This document shows, in pieces, positions 15,509-23,026 of a stretch of DNA of 34,167 bases. The notes below the pieces were generated by a model that saw nothing but the letters and a program-made list of their open reading frames with translations, ran no database searches and was not told the origin of the DNA. The stretch covers positions 1 through 34,167 of the forward strand of contig JAFGPY010000242.1 of the NCBI GenBank assembly GCA_016935955.1, given 5' to 3'. The translations under genes and the position numbers were made by a program. The DNA comes from Planctomycetota bacterium (GTDB taxonomy: Bacteria > Planctomycetota > Phycisphaerae > FEN-1346 > JAACEH01). The stretch's first letter is position 1; every line of letters begins with the position of its first letter.

Positions 15509-16495
15509 CTACCTCGCGGCCGGAAGCGGCCGAACACGGGCGTTGTTCAGCACCAGGCCGTCGTAATCGGCGCGAATCCGCCGCCCCAGCACGGGAATCA
15601 GGCCCGAGTGATTCTGTGGCCACGCGCCGATCGACCGCACCAGGGACGTTCGCTTGATCGGGTCGCGCTCACGCAGGTACTGGACGAACCGCCCCAGCCG
15701 GAATTGCGGCGGCGGATCGCCCGTGGGACGAATGTCGTCGAGTTGCTGCAGCGCCTCGGCGGCCATGGCGTCCAGACGATCGCCGCCCAGCGGCTCGAGG
15801 CCGCCGGCCAGGTCGTAATCCTCGCGATCGAAGGCGCTGATGACGTCCTTCATGCGGTAGACCGGCACGCCGAGTTGCCCGACGGCAGCCAGCAACGGCG
15901 GCAGGTCGCGCAGCCGCGCGGCGATCATGTCGCCGGCCTGACGGCCGTACATGGCGAACTGCGAGGCGATCCAGCCCGGCACTTCACGAACCACGAGTAC
16001 AAACAGCGGGTCGACGCCCAATCGGTGCACCCACTCGTGCAGCAGCCGCAACGACTCAATCGCGTGCTCGATCGTGTAGTGGAATTCCTCAAACAGGAAG
16101 TCGTAGCGCAGCGTGTAGACGAAACGATTGACCGAGAACAAACTGCGATCTCCGGCGTCCTGCAGCGACATGATGCGACTGAATAAATTGAACCCGGCCT
16201 CAGCGTCGTATCGCCGCGACAATCGCTCCAAGTGCTCCGCGGCCGTCAGCGGCTCGCGGCAATCGGACAGCGAGTTGTACTGGAAGTTGTAGTTCGGATT
16301 CTCCGGCGGCGGGCACAGAAACGAGAGCTTCTCCGCACAGTGCCGCGCCAGGACCGTCAGGGCCGGCACACGGTCGGCGTCGTAGATCAACTGGTGACGG
16401 CCCGATTCCACCAGGCGCGACCAGATGAAGTGCGTCCCGCAGCGAGGCAGCGTCAGGAAGATCTTCACTCGTCTGTCGGTCCGCTCGTGCGGCAT
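15509..16495 (-). CDS. PAPS-dependent sulfotransferase-like protein
   Basis: A 328-aa protein starting with the 5'-phosphosulfate loop of sulfotransferases: KIFLTLPRCGTHFIWSRL, with PRCGTHF at 17-23 in place of the common PxSGTT. The second signature, binding the 3'-phosphate, is LFVLVVREVPGWIASQFAMY near 168-187 (R..P..x..S). It would move sulfate from PAPS to a hydroxyl of a sugar in the glycan made by this locus. The ATG at 16495 follows AGGAGG, 11 bases upstream. It sits between the acyltransferase and the GT2 with gaps of 16 and 5 bp. Sulfated exopolysaccharide is plausible for a marine planctomycete. It is divergent, so the exact acceptor class is open. Confidence 0.75.
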   Translation of the reverse strand: MPHERTDRRVKIFLTLPRCGTHFIWSRLVESGRHQLIYDADRVPALTVLARHCAEKLSFLCPPPENPNYNFQYNSLSDCREPLTAAEHLERLSRRYDAEAGFNLFSRIMSLQDAGDRSLFSVNRFVYTLRYDFLFEEFHYTIEHAIESLRLLHEWVHRLGVDPLFVLVVREVPGWIASQFAMYGRQAGDMIAARLRDLPPLLAAVGQLGVPVYRMKDVISAFDREDYDLAGGLEPLGGDRLDAMAAEALQQLDDIRPTGDPPPQFRLGRFVQYLRERDPIKRTSLVRSIGAWPQNHSGLIPVLGRRIRADYDGLVLNNARVRPLPAAR

Positions 16496-16511
16496 TGTTG
16501 GGCGATCCTCC

Positions 16512-17087
16512 TCAGGATTCGTCGTTCTGCCGCGAACCGATCACCTTGGCCGGCACGCCGCCGACAATGGCGTAGGGCTCGACGTCCTCGATCACGACGG
16601 CCCCGGCCGCCACCACGGCATGGTCGCCGATCGTCACGCCCGCGGTGATCACCGCATTGGCGGCAATCCACACGTCGTCGCCGATCACGATCTTGCCCGG
16701 CTTGTGTCCCTGGGTGTTGATTGGCCGCGAGGGGTCGCCGAAGACGTGATCGGCCGCGCGGATGACGACGTTCGGTCCGATCAGCACGTTGTTGCCCACG
16801 GTGATGCTCTCGTCGCGGCCGGCGCAGATGAAGACGTTGTAGTTCACGTTGACCTTGTTGCCGAAGCTGATCTGCGACGTCTCGCCCTGGGCCAGAATCT
16901 TGCAGCCCTTGGACAGCCCGACGTTGGCCCCGAAACGGATGCGGTCGAGCCCCTGGAACATCACGTCGCGATGAATGCGCAGGCCCGGCCCGCAGGCGGC
17001 CAGCCGCCGCCGCACGTCAGCCGTCTCCAGACGCAGCCAGAAGGCGCGACGGAGATGGCGAAGCTGTAGCAGGATCGAGCCGATCAT
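16512..17087 (-). CDS. Left-handed beta-helix (hexapeptide) O-acyltransferase
   Basis: A 191-aa member of the WcaF/WcaB/NodL-like acetyltransferases. After a basic N-terminal helix, hexapeptide repeats run from about residue 55 to 175: [43 protein letters not shown] and [15 protein letters not shown]. The family end [18 protein letters not shown] follows. The catalytic-type His lies in the extended loop (RAADHVFGD). It would transfer an acetyl or other acyl group from CoA to a sugar hydroxyl. The ATG at 17087 (MIGSILL) is preferred to one 12 codons upstream by its GGGGACAAGG upstream sequence; the choice is not firm. A REP-like palindrome cluster separates it from the transaldolase-like gene. 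Confidence 0.88.
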   Translation of the reverse strand: MIGSILLQLRHLRRAFWLRLETADVRRRLAACGPGLRIHRDVMFQGLDRIRFGANVGLSKGCKILAQGETSQISFGNKVNVNYNVFICAGRDESITVGNNVLIGPNVVIRAADHVFGDPSRPINTQGHKPGKIVIGDDVWIAANAVITAGVTIGDHAVVAAGAVVIEDVEPYAIVGGVPAKVIGSRQNDES

Positions 17088-17120
17088 GAGCCTTGCCTTG
17101 TCCCCTGGCAATTTGGGTGC

Positions 17121-17177
17121 CATGCCTGCTCCGCAGGCATGCGCTTCACGGTTCCCGGCCGAGGGCGGCCGGGCTAC
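17121..17177. repeat. Pair of REP-like palindromes
   Basis: Hairpin 1 is CATGCCTGC-TCC-GCAGGCATG (17121-17141). Hairpin 2 is CCCGGCCG-AGGG-CGGCCGGG (17154-17173), followed by CTAC, i.e. a GTAG foot on the minus strand. The GTAG tetranucleotide beside an 8-bp palindrome is the hallmark of REP elements mobilised by RAYT transposases. It lies between the acyltransferase and transaldolase-like genes. Confidence 0.7.
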
Positions 17178-17198
17178 ACAGGTTTCCGTTCGTTCAGC

Positions 17199-17870
17199 CT
17201 ATTTCAGCCAGGCCTCGAACTCGGTGACGAACTGGTTGACGGCGCCGTCGGTCTGCGGGTGGCGGCAGTAATCCTTGAAGAACCGCGGCGGGATGGTCAC
17301 GATGTGGGCTCCCGCCTCGAAAGCCTCGTTGACGTCCACGATGTGACGGATGCTGCCGACGATGATCTCCGAGGTGGTGTCGCTGTGGTCGAAGATCTCT
17401 CGCGTTTGGCGCACGATCTGGAACGCGTCGTGACCGATGTCGCGAATGCGGCACCAGAACAGGCTGACGAAGTCGGCCCCGGCCTGGGCGGCCATGATCG
17501 CCTGGTTGACCGTCATACAGCAGGTGCAGTTGATCTTCACACCGTTGCGATGCAACTGGTGAATGACCTTCAGTTCGTCCCAGCCGATGGGCACCTTGAT
17601 GTACAGGTTCGGGTAGTCGCCGAAATGGCGGATGAACTCCTCGGCCTGCTTAATCATCTCATCGGCGTCTTTCGAGAAGACCTCGATGCTCAGCGGGATG
17701 TCGTAGTCGTGCTTCTTGATCAGGTCGATGATCTTGCGGATGTGCTCCTCGAACGAGCCCTTGCGTTCCTTGGCCATGATCGAAGGATTAGTGGTGATGC
17801 CCTTGGCGAATCCGCGCTTCAGGGCCTCGTCCAGCTCCACGAAATTGGCCGAATCGACAAAGATCTTCAC
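17199..17870 (-). CDS. Transaldolase/fructose-6-phosphate-aldolase-like protein
   Basis: A 223-aa class I aldolase of the small transaldolase (TalC/FSA) family, which makes a Schiff base with a ketose and moves dihydroxyacetone units. It has the N-terminal KIFVDSANF (Asp6), GITTNPSI (24-31) and Lys92 in LYIKVPIG, the Schiff-base lysine. The region after it is unusual: NCTCCMTVNQA where the family has NVTLxFSxxQA, and SLFWCRIRD where it has SPFVGRxxD. The substrate pocket is therefore probably altered, and phosphate binding or specificity may differ from metabolic transaldolase. Its place directly after the KdsB-like gene (27 bp) suggests it makes or trims a sugar precursor for this glycan rather than serving the pentose phosphate pathway. 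The ATG at 17870 has an AGGAACC-type site. Confidence 0.85.
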   Translation of the reverse strand: MKIFVDSANFVELDEALKRGFAKGITTNPSIMAKERKGSFEEHIRKIIDLIKKHDYDIPLSIEVFSKDADEMIKQAEEFIRHFGDYPNLYIKVPIGWDELKVIHQLHRNGVKINCTCCMTVNQAIMAAQAGADFVSLFWCRIRDIGHDAFQIVRQTREIFDHSDTTSEIIVGSIRHIVDVNEAFEAGAHIVTIPPRFFKDYCRHPQTDGAVNQFVTEFEAWLK

Positions 17871-17897
17871 GTGAGGTTCCTTTCCCTGCGAGGAGGT

Positions 17898-18668
17898 TCA
17901 GTTGCCCATTTCGAGAATTCGTTCATAGAGCCGCTGCTGCTCGGCGGCCGTGCGGATCAGCCGCTCTACCGTCTCAATATCGCCCGGGATGTCCACGCCC
18001 GGCGTCTCGTACGGCGTTACCACGCCCTGGATCCGCCGATCGTTCTCCAGGATCCGCAGCATGTCGCACGACTCCACGCGCTCCAGCGGCGTCTGCGGCC
18101 AAGCCGTGAACTCCAGCAGGAAGTCGCGGCGATAGGCCATGATGCCCGACTGCTTGTATAGCTTCGGCGACTCGCCCTTGCGGCGCGACGGCATGACGTT
18201 GCGGCCAAAATACAGCACCGAGCCGCTTTGCGACATCACCGTCTTGACGTAGTTCGGATTCTCCAACTCCTCGTACGTCGCCACCGGATAGATCAGCGTC
18301 GAGCACGGGCAATCATCCCGCTCGCGAACCGGACGGGCCACGTCGCTGACGCACTGCGGAAAGACGCACGGCTCGTCGCCCTGCACGTTGACGATCACGT
18401 CGGCCGCGAGCGGCCGCGCTGCCTCGGCGATGCGGTCCGTGCAACGTTCGTGCTTGTCCGAGGTCATCACGGCCTTGCCGCCATGGTCCTCGACGGCCCG
18501 CAGAATCTCCTCGTCGCACGTGGCCACAATCACGTCGTCGATGTCCTCGCACAGGCAGACGCGCCGCCGCACGTGCTCGATCATCGGCAGATCGAGAATG
18601 CGAGCCAGCGGTTTGCCGGGGAACCGCGACGATCCCATCCGCGCCGGAATGATGACAACCGTTCTCAT
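17898..18668 (-). CDS. KdsB-like CMP-sugar (3-deoxy-manno-octulosonate-type) cytidylyltransferase
   Basis: A 256-aa CTP-transferase of the KdsB family, which activates a 2-keto-3-deoxy sugar acid as its CMP-sugar. Motifs: the nucleotide loop VIIPARMGSSRFPGKPL at the start, VIATCDEEI, the metal-binding VNVQGDEP, QSGIMAYRRDFL and GVDIPGDIETVERL at the C-terminal end. Length matches KdsB (about 250 aa). Several KdsB-typical residues differ: QSGI for HIGI, and ERVESCDMLR for EKIEALEQLR. The substrate may therefore be a Kdo analogue and not Kdo itself. The ATG at 18668 is the only start that gives the family N-terminus; the ribosome site is weak. It follows two SDR genes (20-bp gap) and precedes the transaldolase-like gene. 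Confidence 0.86.
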   Translation of the reverse strand: MRTVVIIPARMGSSRFPGKPLARILDLPMIEHVRRRVCLCEDIDDVIVATCDEEILRAVEDHGGKAVMTSDKHERCTDRIAEAARPLAADVIVNVQGDEPCVFPQCVSDVARPVRERDDCPCSTLIYPVATYEELENPNYVKTVMSQSGSVLYFGRNVMPSRRKGESPKLYKQSGIMAYRRDFLLEFTAWPQTPLERVESCDMLRILENDRRIQGVVTPYETPGVDIPGDIETVERLIRTAAEQQRLYERILEMGN

Positions 18669-18688
18669 TCTGCAATCGTCCGAAAAGT

Positions 18689-19453
18689 CTAGCTCGGCAA
18701 CACGCCGCAATCCACGTTGATGCACTGGCCGGTCACGGCCGACGAGCCGTCGGAAGCCAGGTACAGACACAGGTCGGCCACCTCGGAGGCCAGCGGGATG
18801 CGACCCAGGGCCGCATTCTTGCTCGCGAAGTCGGCGATGAACTCGTCGAAGTCCTCGCCCTTGGCCGGCGAGTCGGCCTCGCGGAGGCTCTGGCGGAGCA
18901 TCGGCGTGTCGATGTAGACCGGGCACACGGCGTTGACGCGAATGCCGCGAGTGCCTAGTTCCTTGGCCAGTGCCTGCGTGATGCCGTTGACGCCGAACTT
19001 CGACGCGCAGTACACGGAGTTGTTGGCGCTGCCGCGCTTGCCGGCCAGGCTCGACACGTTGACGATCTGGCCGTTCTGGTCGGCCTCGATGAAATGCCGC
19101 GCCGCCGCCTGGCAGCCCCAGAACGCGCCCTTGAGGTTCGTATCCACGAGCAGATCGAGGAACGCTTCGTCCACCTCCAGCAGCGGCTTCCAGATCGACA
19201 CGCCGGCGCAGTTGACGTAGACGTCCAGCCGTCCGGTCCAGTTCAGCGCAGCCTCAATTAGCCGCTGATGGTCGCCGCGCTTCAGGGCGTCGGCCTTGAC
19301 GAAACGGGCCTGGCCGCCGAGTTGCGGCGCCAGGTCGGTCTCGTGCCGCGCCGAGAACACCACGCGGTAGCCGTCTTCGCAGAACCGCTGGACAATGGCG
19401 GCGCCGATGCCTCTGCTGCCGCCCGTGATGATAGCCGTCCTCTGATCGCTCAT
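18689..19453 (-). CDS. SDR-family oxidoreductase
   Basis: A 254-aa classical short-chain dehydrogenase/reductase. It has the cofactor loop TGGSRGIG (10-17), NCAG at 81-84, the catalytic Ser134/135, Tyr148 and Lys152 (YCASK), and the IRVNAVCP segment. The residue pattern after strand 2 (FSARHETD, with Ser-Ala-Arg) suggests NADP(H) over NAD. It oxidises or reduces a sugar hydroxyl or keto group. ATG at 19453 follows GGAG at about 6 bases; the open frame upstream adds only non-family residues. With the next SDR and the KdsB-like gene it forms a tight group, so the product is probably a keto or epimerised form of the sugar acid. Confidence 0.9.
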   Translation of the reverse strand: MSDQRTAIITGGSRGIGAAIVQRFCEDGYRVVFSARHETDLAPQLGGQARFVKADALKRGDHQRLIEAALNWTGRLDVYVNCAGVSIWKPLLEVDEAFLDLLVDTNLKGAFWGCQAAARHFIEADQNGQIVNVSSLAGKRGSANNSVYCASKFGVNGITQALAKELGTRGIRVNAVCPVYIDTPMLRQSLREADSPAKGEDFDEFIADFASKNAALGRIPLASEVADLCLYLASDGSSAVTGQCINVDCGVLPS

Positions 19454-19514
19454 GCCGCACTCCACTGTAACAAAAAACGCCCAGGTCCGCTGCACCTGAG
19501 CCGCAGGATGCCCC

Positions 19515-20294
19515 TCAAATGGTCATGCACGTGAAGCCGCCGTCCACGGTCACTTCGGCCCCGGTGACGAATGCGGCCGCATCGCTGGCCAGCCAGAGCA
19601 CCACGCCGAGCAGTTCGTCGGGACGGCCGTAACGTTTCATCGCCGTGTGGTTCTTGATCTGGGCCTCGCGTTCGGGCGTGATGAAATGCTTCATGCTCCA
19701 CTCGGTCGGGAAGAAGCCCGGGCGGATGGCGTTGACGCGGACGCCGCGCGTGCCCCACTCGCGAGCGATGTTCTGCGTCAGGTTCCTGACGCCCGCCTTG
19801 CTGACCGAATAGGTGAAGGCCTTCGACAATGGCGGACCGGCCGACGCCGAACTGATGTTGATGATCGACCCCGAGCCCTGTTCGAGCATGTGGCTGCCGA
19901 AGACCTGGCAACCGAACAGCGTGCCGCGGATGTTGACCTTCAGGATCTGGTCCCATTCCTCGGCCGTGATGTCAAGGACCGGCGTCGGCGCGTTCATGCC
20001 TGCGCCGTTGATGAGTATATCGGCGCGACCAAAGGAGTCAAGCGTGAGCTTCAGCGCCGCCTCGAACGACTCCTTGCTCGTCACGTCGATCTGTCCGGCC
20101 GCGGCCTCGCCGCCGGCGGCAAGGATCTCGTCGCGGACGGCCTCGGCCTTCTCGAGTCGCAGATCGAGCACGACCACCTTGATTCCGGCCCGGGCGTAGC
20201 CGCGAGCCATCTCGCCGCACAGGAAGCCGCCGCCGCCCGTAATGGCCGCCACCTTGCCCTTCAGGTTGAACAGATCGTCCAGGTAACTCGACAT
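19515..20294 (-). CDS. SDR-family oxidoreductase, mannonate/gluconate-dehydrogenase-like
   Basis: A 259-aa SDR with the unusual glycine loop TGGGGFLCG (19-27), like SDRs annotated as D-mannonate (fructuronate) oxidoreductase or gluconate 5-dehydrogenase. An acidic residue ends strand 2 (VVLDLRLEKA, Asp44), pointing to NAD(H). Active-site residues are Ser148/149, Tyr162 and Lys166 (YSVSK), with VRVNAIRPGFFPTEW after them. Such enzymes act on sugar acids, which fits a locus building a keto-deoxy sugar acid. It is not a close copy of the neighbouring SDR (different loop, different cofactor signature), so the two probably do successive steps, for instance oxidation then reduction at one carbon. 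ATG at 20294; gap of 22 bp from the methyltransferase. Confidence 0.88.
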   Translation of the reverse strand: MSSYLDDLFNLKGKVAAITGGGGFLCGEMARGYARAGIKVVVLDLRLEKAEAVRDEILAAGGEAAAGQIDVTSKESFEAALKLTLDSFGRADILINGAGMNAPTPVLDITAEEWDQILKVNIRGTLFGCQVFGSHMLEQGSGSIINISSASAGPPLSKAFTYSVSKAGVRNLTQNIAREWGTRGVRVNAIRPGFFPTEWSMKHFITPEREAQIKNHTAMKRYGRPDELLGVVLWLASDAAAFVTGAEVTVDGGFTCMTI

Positions 20295-20316
20295 CGTTTC
20301 ATCTCCGGCTAATGTG

Positions 20317-21303
20317 CTATGGGGTCCGTCGGGCGACGATCCAGGCGTGGCTGCTCAACCGATGGTCGGCCAGCAGGGCCTGCAACCGTCGCAACATCTC
20401 CTCGTCGTTTCGTGCGTAGATCGTCCTCAGGAATCGCGGCATCTCGTCGGGCGGCATCTGGCTGCGGATGATGTCGACGTCGAGCTTGCCGGGCGTGGTC
20501 ACCTGTACGTCGGTGAAGCCAGCCCGCTCGAACAGCAGCTCGAAGCCGCGGACCGACAGAATGTTGATGTGGTTGATCGGGTAAACGTTGCGGTGCCGCT
20601 GCCACATGATCTGGATGTCGAAGCCGTCCGAGCAAAGCGTGTTGGTGAAGAAGACGCCTCCCGGCCGGCAAAGCGAACGCACCTCGCCCAGGAAGTCCAG
20701 CGGCGAGAAGACGTGCTCCAGCACCTCGAAGCAGGAGCAGAAGTCGAAGCGGTCACGGTACTCCGTGGCCTCGGCGGCAAGCCCCTGGAAGACGTCCAGG
20801 CCCTTGTCGCGGCAGACGGCCACGAAGTCGGCGTTCGGCTCCACGCCGCGAACCTCGGCGCCGGGGAAGACCTGCTGCAACTCCTCCATGTAGACGCCGT
20901 AGCCCGTGCCGATGTCGCACAGGCGGCGAAACGTCGCGGCGAACGTCGACTCCAGGGTCCGGGCGTACTCGGCCCGCGGGCGATAGACCGACGCCCGTCG
21001 CTTCTCGGCGCAGCTCGGGTAGAACTCGGTCACCCAATAGCGTGCGTTCTCGCTGGTCGAGTTGAACTCGTCCAGCAGCGACGCCGTGGGCCGCGGGCTC
21101 ATGTACAGCGTGCCGCAGTTGCGGCAGATGCGAAAATGGTAGCCCTGCTTGTCGAATCCCTCGTCGCGGTCCGGGCAGTCGCAGGCCGGGCAGTTGATCT
21201 CGACGAACTCGCGCCGGCGCGACAGTGCCCGCTCGGCGTCCTGGGCGCAAAGCGCCAGATAGCGGTCCTGCACATCGCGCGATCGAATGTCCTTCTCTTT
21301 CAT
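20317..21303 (-). CDS. Class I SAM-dependent methyltransferase with N-terminal zinc ribbon
   Basis: A 328-aa protein. Residues ~37-75 form a zinc-binding knuckle pair (CPAC...CRNCGTLYMSP), common in methyltransferases of sugar and lipid-linked glycan pathways. The Rossmann domain starts near residue 128 with motif I LCDIGTGYGVYMEEL, then GVEPNADF, FDFCSCFEVLEHV and LCRPGGVFFTN. It would methylate a sugar (O- or C-) or a nucleotide-sugar intermediate. The start is taken as ATG 21303 with GAGAG 7 bases upstream; TTG at 21306 is directly adjacent. A REP pair separates it from the upstream dehydrogenase gene. Confidence 0.85.
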   Translation of the reverse strand: MKEKDIRSRDVQDRYLALCAQDAERALSRRREFVEINCPACDCPDRDEGFDKQGYHFRICRNCGTLYMSPRPTASLLDEFNSTSENARYWVTEFYPSCAEKRRASVYRPRAEYARTLESTFAATFRRLCDIGTGYGVYMEELQQVFPGAEVRGVEPNADFVAVCRDKGLDVFQGLAAEATEYRDRFDFCSCFEVLEHVFSPLDFLGEVRSLCRPGGVFFTNTLCSDGFDIQIMWQRHRNVYPINHINILSVRGFELLFERAGFTDVQVTTPGKLDVDIIRSQMPPDEMPRFLRTIYARNDEEMLRRLQALLADHRLSSHAWIVARRTP

Positions 21304-21319
21304 CAAACGCTCTCACACC

Positions 21320-21379
21320 GTAGGGGCACGGCCTGCCGTGCCCGCATCAACTCGCGTGGGTCCGGTGGACCCACCCTAC
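21320..21379. repeat. REPIN-like pair of GTAG-footed palindromes
   Basis: On the plus strand GTAG (21320-21323) is followed by GGGCACGGC-CT-GCCGTGCCC. The other half is TGGGTCC-GGT-GGACCCA (21357-21373) followed by CCCTAC, i.e. GTAGGG on the minus strand. The two REPs face each other and are bounded by GTAGGG/CCCTAC, the arrangement called a REPIN. It fills the gap between the methyltransferase and the 2-hydroxyacid dehydrogenase. Confidence 0.75.
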
Positions 21380-21388
21380 ACCTCAGCT

Positions 21389-22324
21389 CTATCGCCTCAA
21401 TTCCTCAAGCAGGTTCTCGATGGCCAGAGTCTCCATCTCGATCCGCGTCTCGCGTGTCAGGGTCGAAATGTGCGGCGTCAGAACCACGTTGTCCATGTCG
21501 CACAGCGGCCCGTCGTAAGGCTCTTTGGGGTAGACGTCCAACCCTGCCCCGCCCAGTCGCCCGTCGGCCAGGGCCGCGGTCAGGGCCTCGTAGTCGACCA
21601 CGTGCCCGCGGGCCGTGTTGACCAGGATCGCCCCGCGTTTCATGCGACCAATGGCCGCCGCGTCAACCAGCGGCGGACTGCCGGCTTCGCGCGCCGCATG
21701 CAGGCAGACGATGTCGCACGAACTCAGCAACTCGCCGAGCGAACAGTACGTCAGGCCGATCGTCTTGGCCCACGCGGCGTCCTCGTTCACGTCGCAGCCA
21801 CGAAGCGTCACGCCGAGGCCGGCCAGCAATTCGGCCGTGCGGCGACCGATGCGTCCGGTGCCGACGATGCCCACGGTCTTGCCGGCCAGCATCAGGCCCG
21901 TCCGCCGCGACCACTTGTGCTGCTTCATCAGGCCGTCGTGATACGAGAGTCGCTTCAGCACGTCGAGCAGCAGGGCCAGCGTCATCTCAGCGACGGCGGC
22001 CGTCGGAGCGTCGGGCGTGTTGCGGACGACGATGCCGCGCGTGCGGCAATAGTCCAGGTCGATGCTGTCGATGCCCACGCCCACGCGGCTGATGCATTTC
22101 AGTTGTGGCAACAGGGAGAGCGTCTCGGGACGATACGGCTCGACGCCGGCCACCAGGCCCGACCAGTCGGTGCCCATGGCCAGAAGCTGCTCGGGCGTGA
22201 TGCGCTTGCCGCTCGGGTTCTCGACGAACTCGAAGCCACTGTCCCGCAGCAACCGTCGCGGCGTATCGTCCTCCTCGCAGAAGGTCGAAAGCGTTACCAG
22301 GATGCGTCCCTTGTTTGCGGCCAT
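21389..22324 (-). CDS. D-isomer-specific 2-hydroxyacid dehydrogenase (SerA-like)
   Basis: A 311-aa NAD-dependent dehydrogenase that interconverts a D-2-hydroxy acid and a 2-keto acid. The split catalytic domain (1-~100 and ~285-311) flanks a nucleotide domain with GTGRIG (155-160). All three active-site residues are there: Arg239 (NTARG), Glu268 (YPKEP) and His285 (TPHIS). Cofactor strand 2 ends RGCDVN (Asp178), fitting NAD. It lacks the ACT domain of full-length SerA, so it is more like phosphoglycerate/hydroxypyruvate or lactate dehydrogenases. In this locus it may reduce or oxidise the alpha-keto end of a sugar acid, or supply glycerate or hydroxypyruvate; that is inference. The ATG at 22324 is 17 bp from the HAD gene. 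Confidence 0.88.
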   Translation of the reverse strand: MAANKGRILVTLSTFCEEDDTPRRLLRDSGFEFVENPSGKRITPEQLLAMGTDWSGLVAGVEPYRPETLSLLPQLKCISRVGVGIDSIDLDYCRTRGIVVRNTPDAPTAAVAEMTLALLLDVLKRLSYHDGLMKQHKWSRRTGLMLAGKTVGIVGTGRIGRRTAELLAGLGVTLRGCDVNEDAAWAKTIGLTYCSLGELLSSCDIVCLHAAREAGSPPLVDAAAIGRMKRGAILVNTARGHVVDYEALTAALADGRLGGAGLDVYPKEPYDGPLCDMDNVVLTPHISTLTRETRIEMETLAIENLLEELRR

Positions 22325-22341
22325 AGTCCCCTTGCTCCAGA

Positions 22342-22983
22342 TCAGTCTTCTACCCGCGACAGCAGGTAGGCCCTCACGCCGAACAGGTCGTCGAAGACCG
22401 GACAGTCGTGCCCCGAGAAATCGTCCACACGTTTGCGGCCCACGAAAGCCGCCCCCACGGCCTCGGCGGCGCGGAGGTCGCTCAGGCTATCGCCGATCAT
22501 CATCGTCTCGGCCGGCTCGACGCCCTCGGCGGCCACCACCTCGCGGAGCACGTCGGCCTTGCGGTGCGGGGCGCCGTAGATGCGCTTGAAGTACCGCGTC
22601 AGGTTGCGGCTCTCGACGATCGGCTCCAACTCCTCCTGCGGCGTGGCCGAGACCAGGTACATCGGCACGTGCCCGCGGAACCACGACAGCAGTTCCGGCG
22701 CGCCGGGCACGAACGGGCACGAGGCGATTCGCGTCCGCGTGTACTCGCTGAACCGGGCGGCCAAACGCTCGCGGTCGGCCTCGGTGTACGGCTGCCCGAG
22801 AATCGCCGTCACGATGTGCTCGAACTTCTCGTAGCGGACCAGGTGCTTATGGTCCAGGTGATACCGCATGATGGTCTCGTGGTGTTCGGGGTGGTCGGGG
22901 AAGATCTCAACGAACGCACGGTCCTTGATCTCCTCCGATTCCACGATCAGCCCATCGAAGTCCAGCACCAGCACCTTGATCAT
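22342..22983 (-). CDS. HAD-superfamily phosphatase/phosphomutase-like
   Basis: A 213-aa HAD hydrolase. Motif I is DFDGLIVES (Asp8, Asp10), followed by an alpha-helical cap at about 15-90. Motif II is YLVSATP, motif III the Lys in HRKADVL, and motif IV GDSLSD. The cap position and length fit subfamily I (phosphoglycolate phosphatase and beta-phosphoglucomutase-like). It most likely removes a phosphate from a sugar or sugar-acid phosphate, a step needed before CMP activation, as KdsC does in the Kdo route, though it is not a KdsC orthologue by architecture. It lies 43 bp after the aldolase gene and 17 bp before the dehydrogenase. Confidence 0.86.
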   Translation of the reverse strand: MIKVLVLDFDGLIVESEEIKDRAFVEIFPDHPEHHETIMRYHLDHKHLVRYEKFEHIVTAILGQPYTEADRERLAARFSEYTRTRIASCPFVPGAPELLSWFRGHVPMYLVSATPQEELEPIVESRNLTRYFKRIYGAPHRKADVLREVVAAEGVEPAETMMIGDSLSDLRAAEAVGAAFVGRKRVDDFSGHDCPVFDDLFGVRAYLLSRVED

Positions 22984-23026
22984 CAGTATTCCTTGCGCCG
23001 GCCGGCCGGTCGGCGACGATCATAAG

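Noticed and set aside
17898..18668. Calling the cytidylyltransferase a plain KdsB for Kdo-lipid A
   Set aside because: Several conserved KdsB residues differ and the gene lies in a glycan locus with an aldolase and SDRs but no KdsA, so a Kdo analogue is at least as likely. No gene symbol was assigned.
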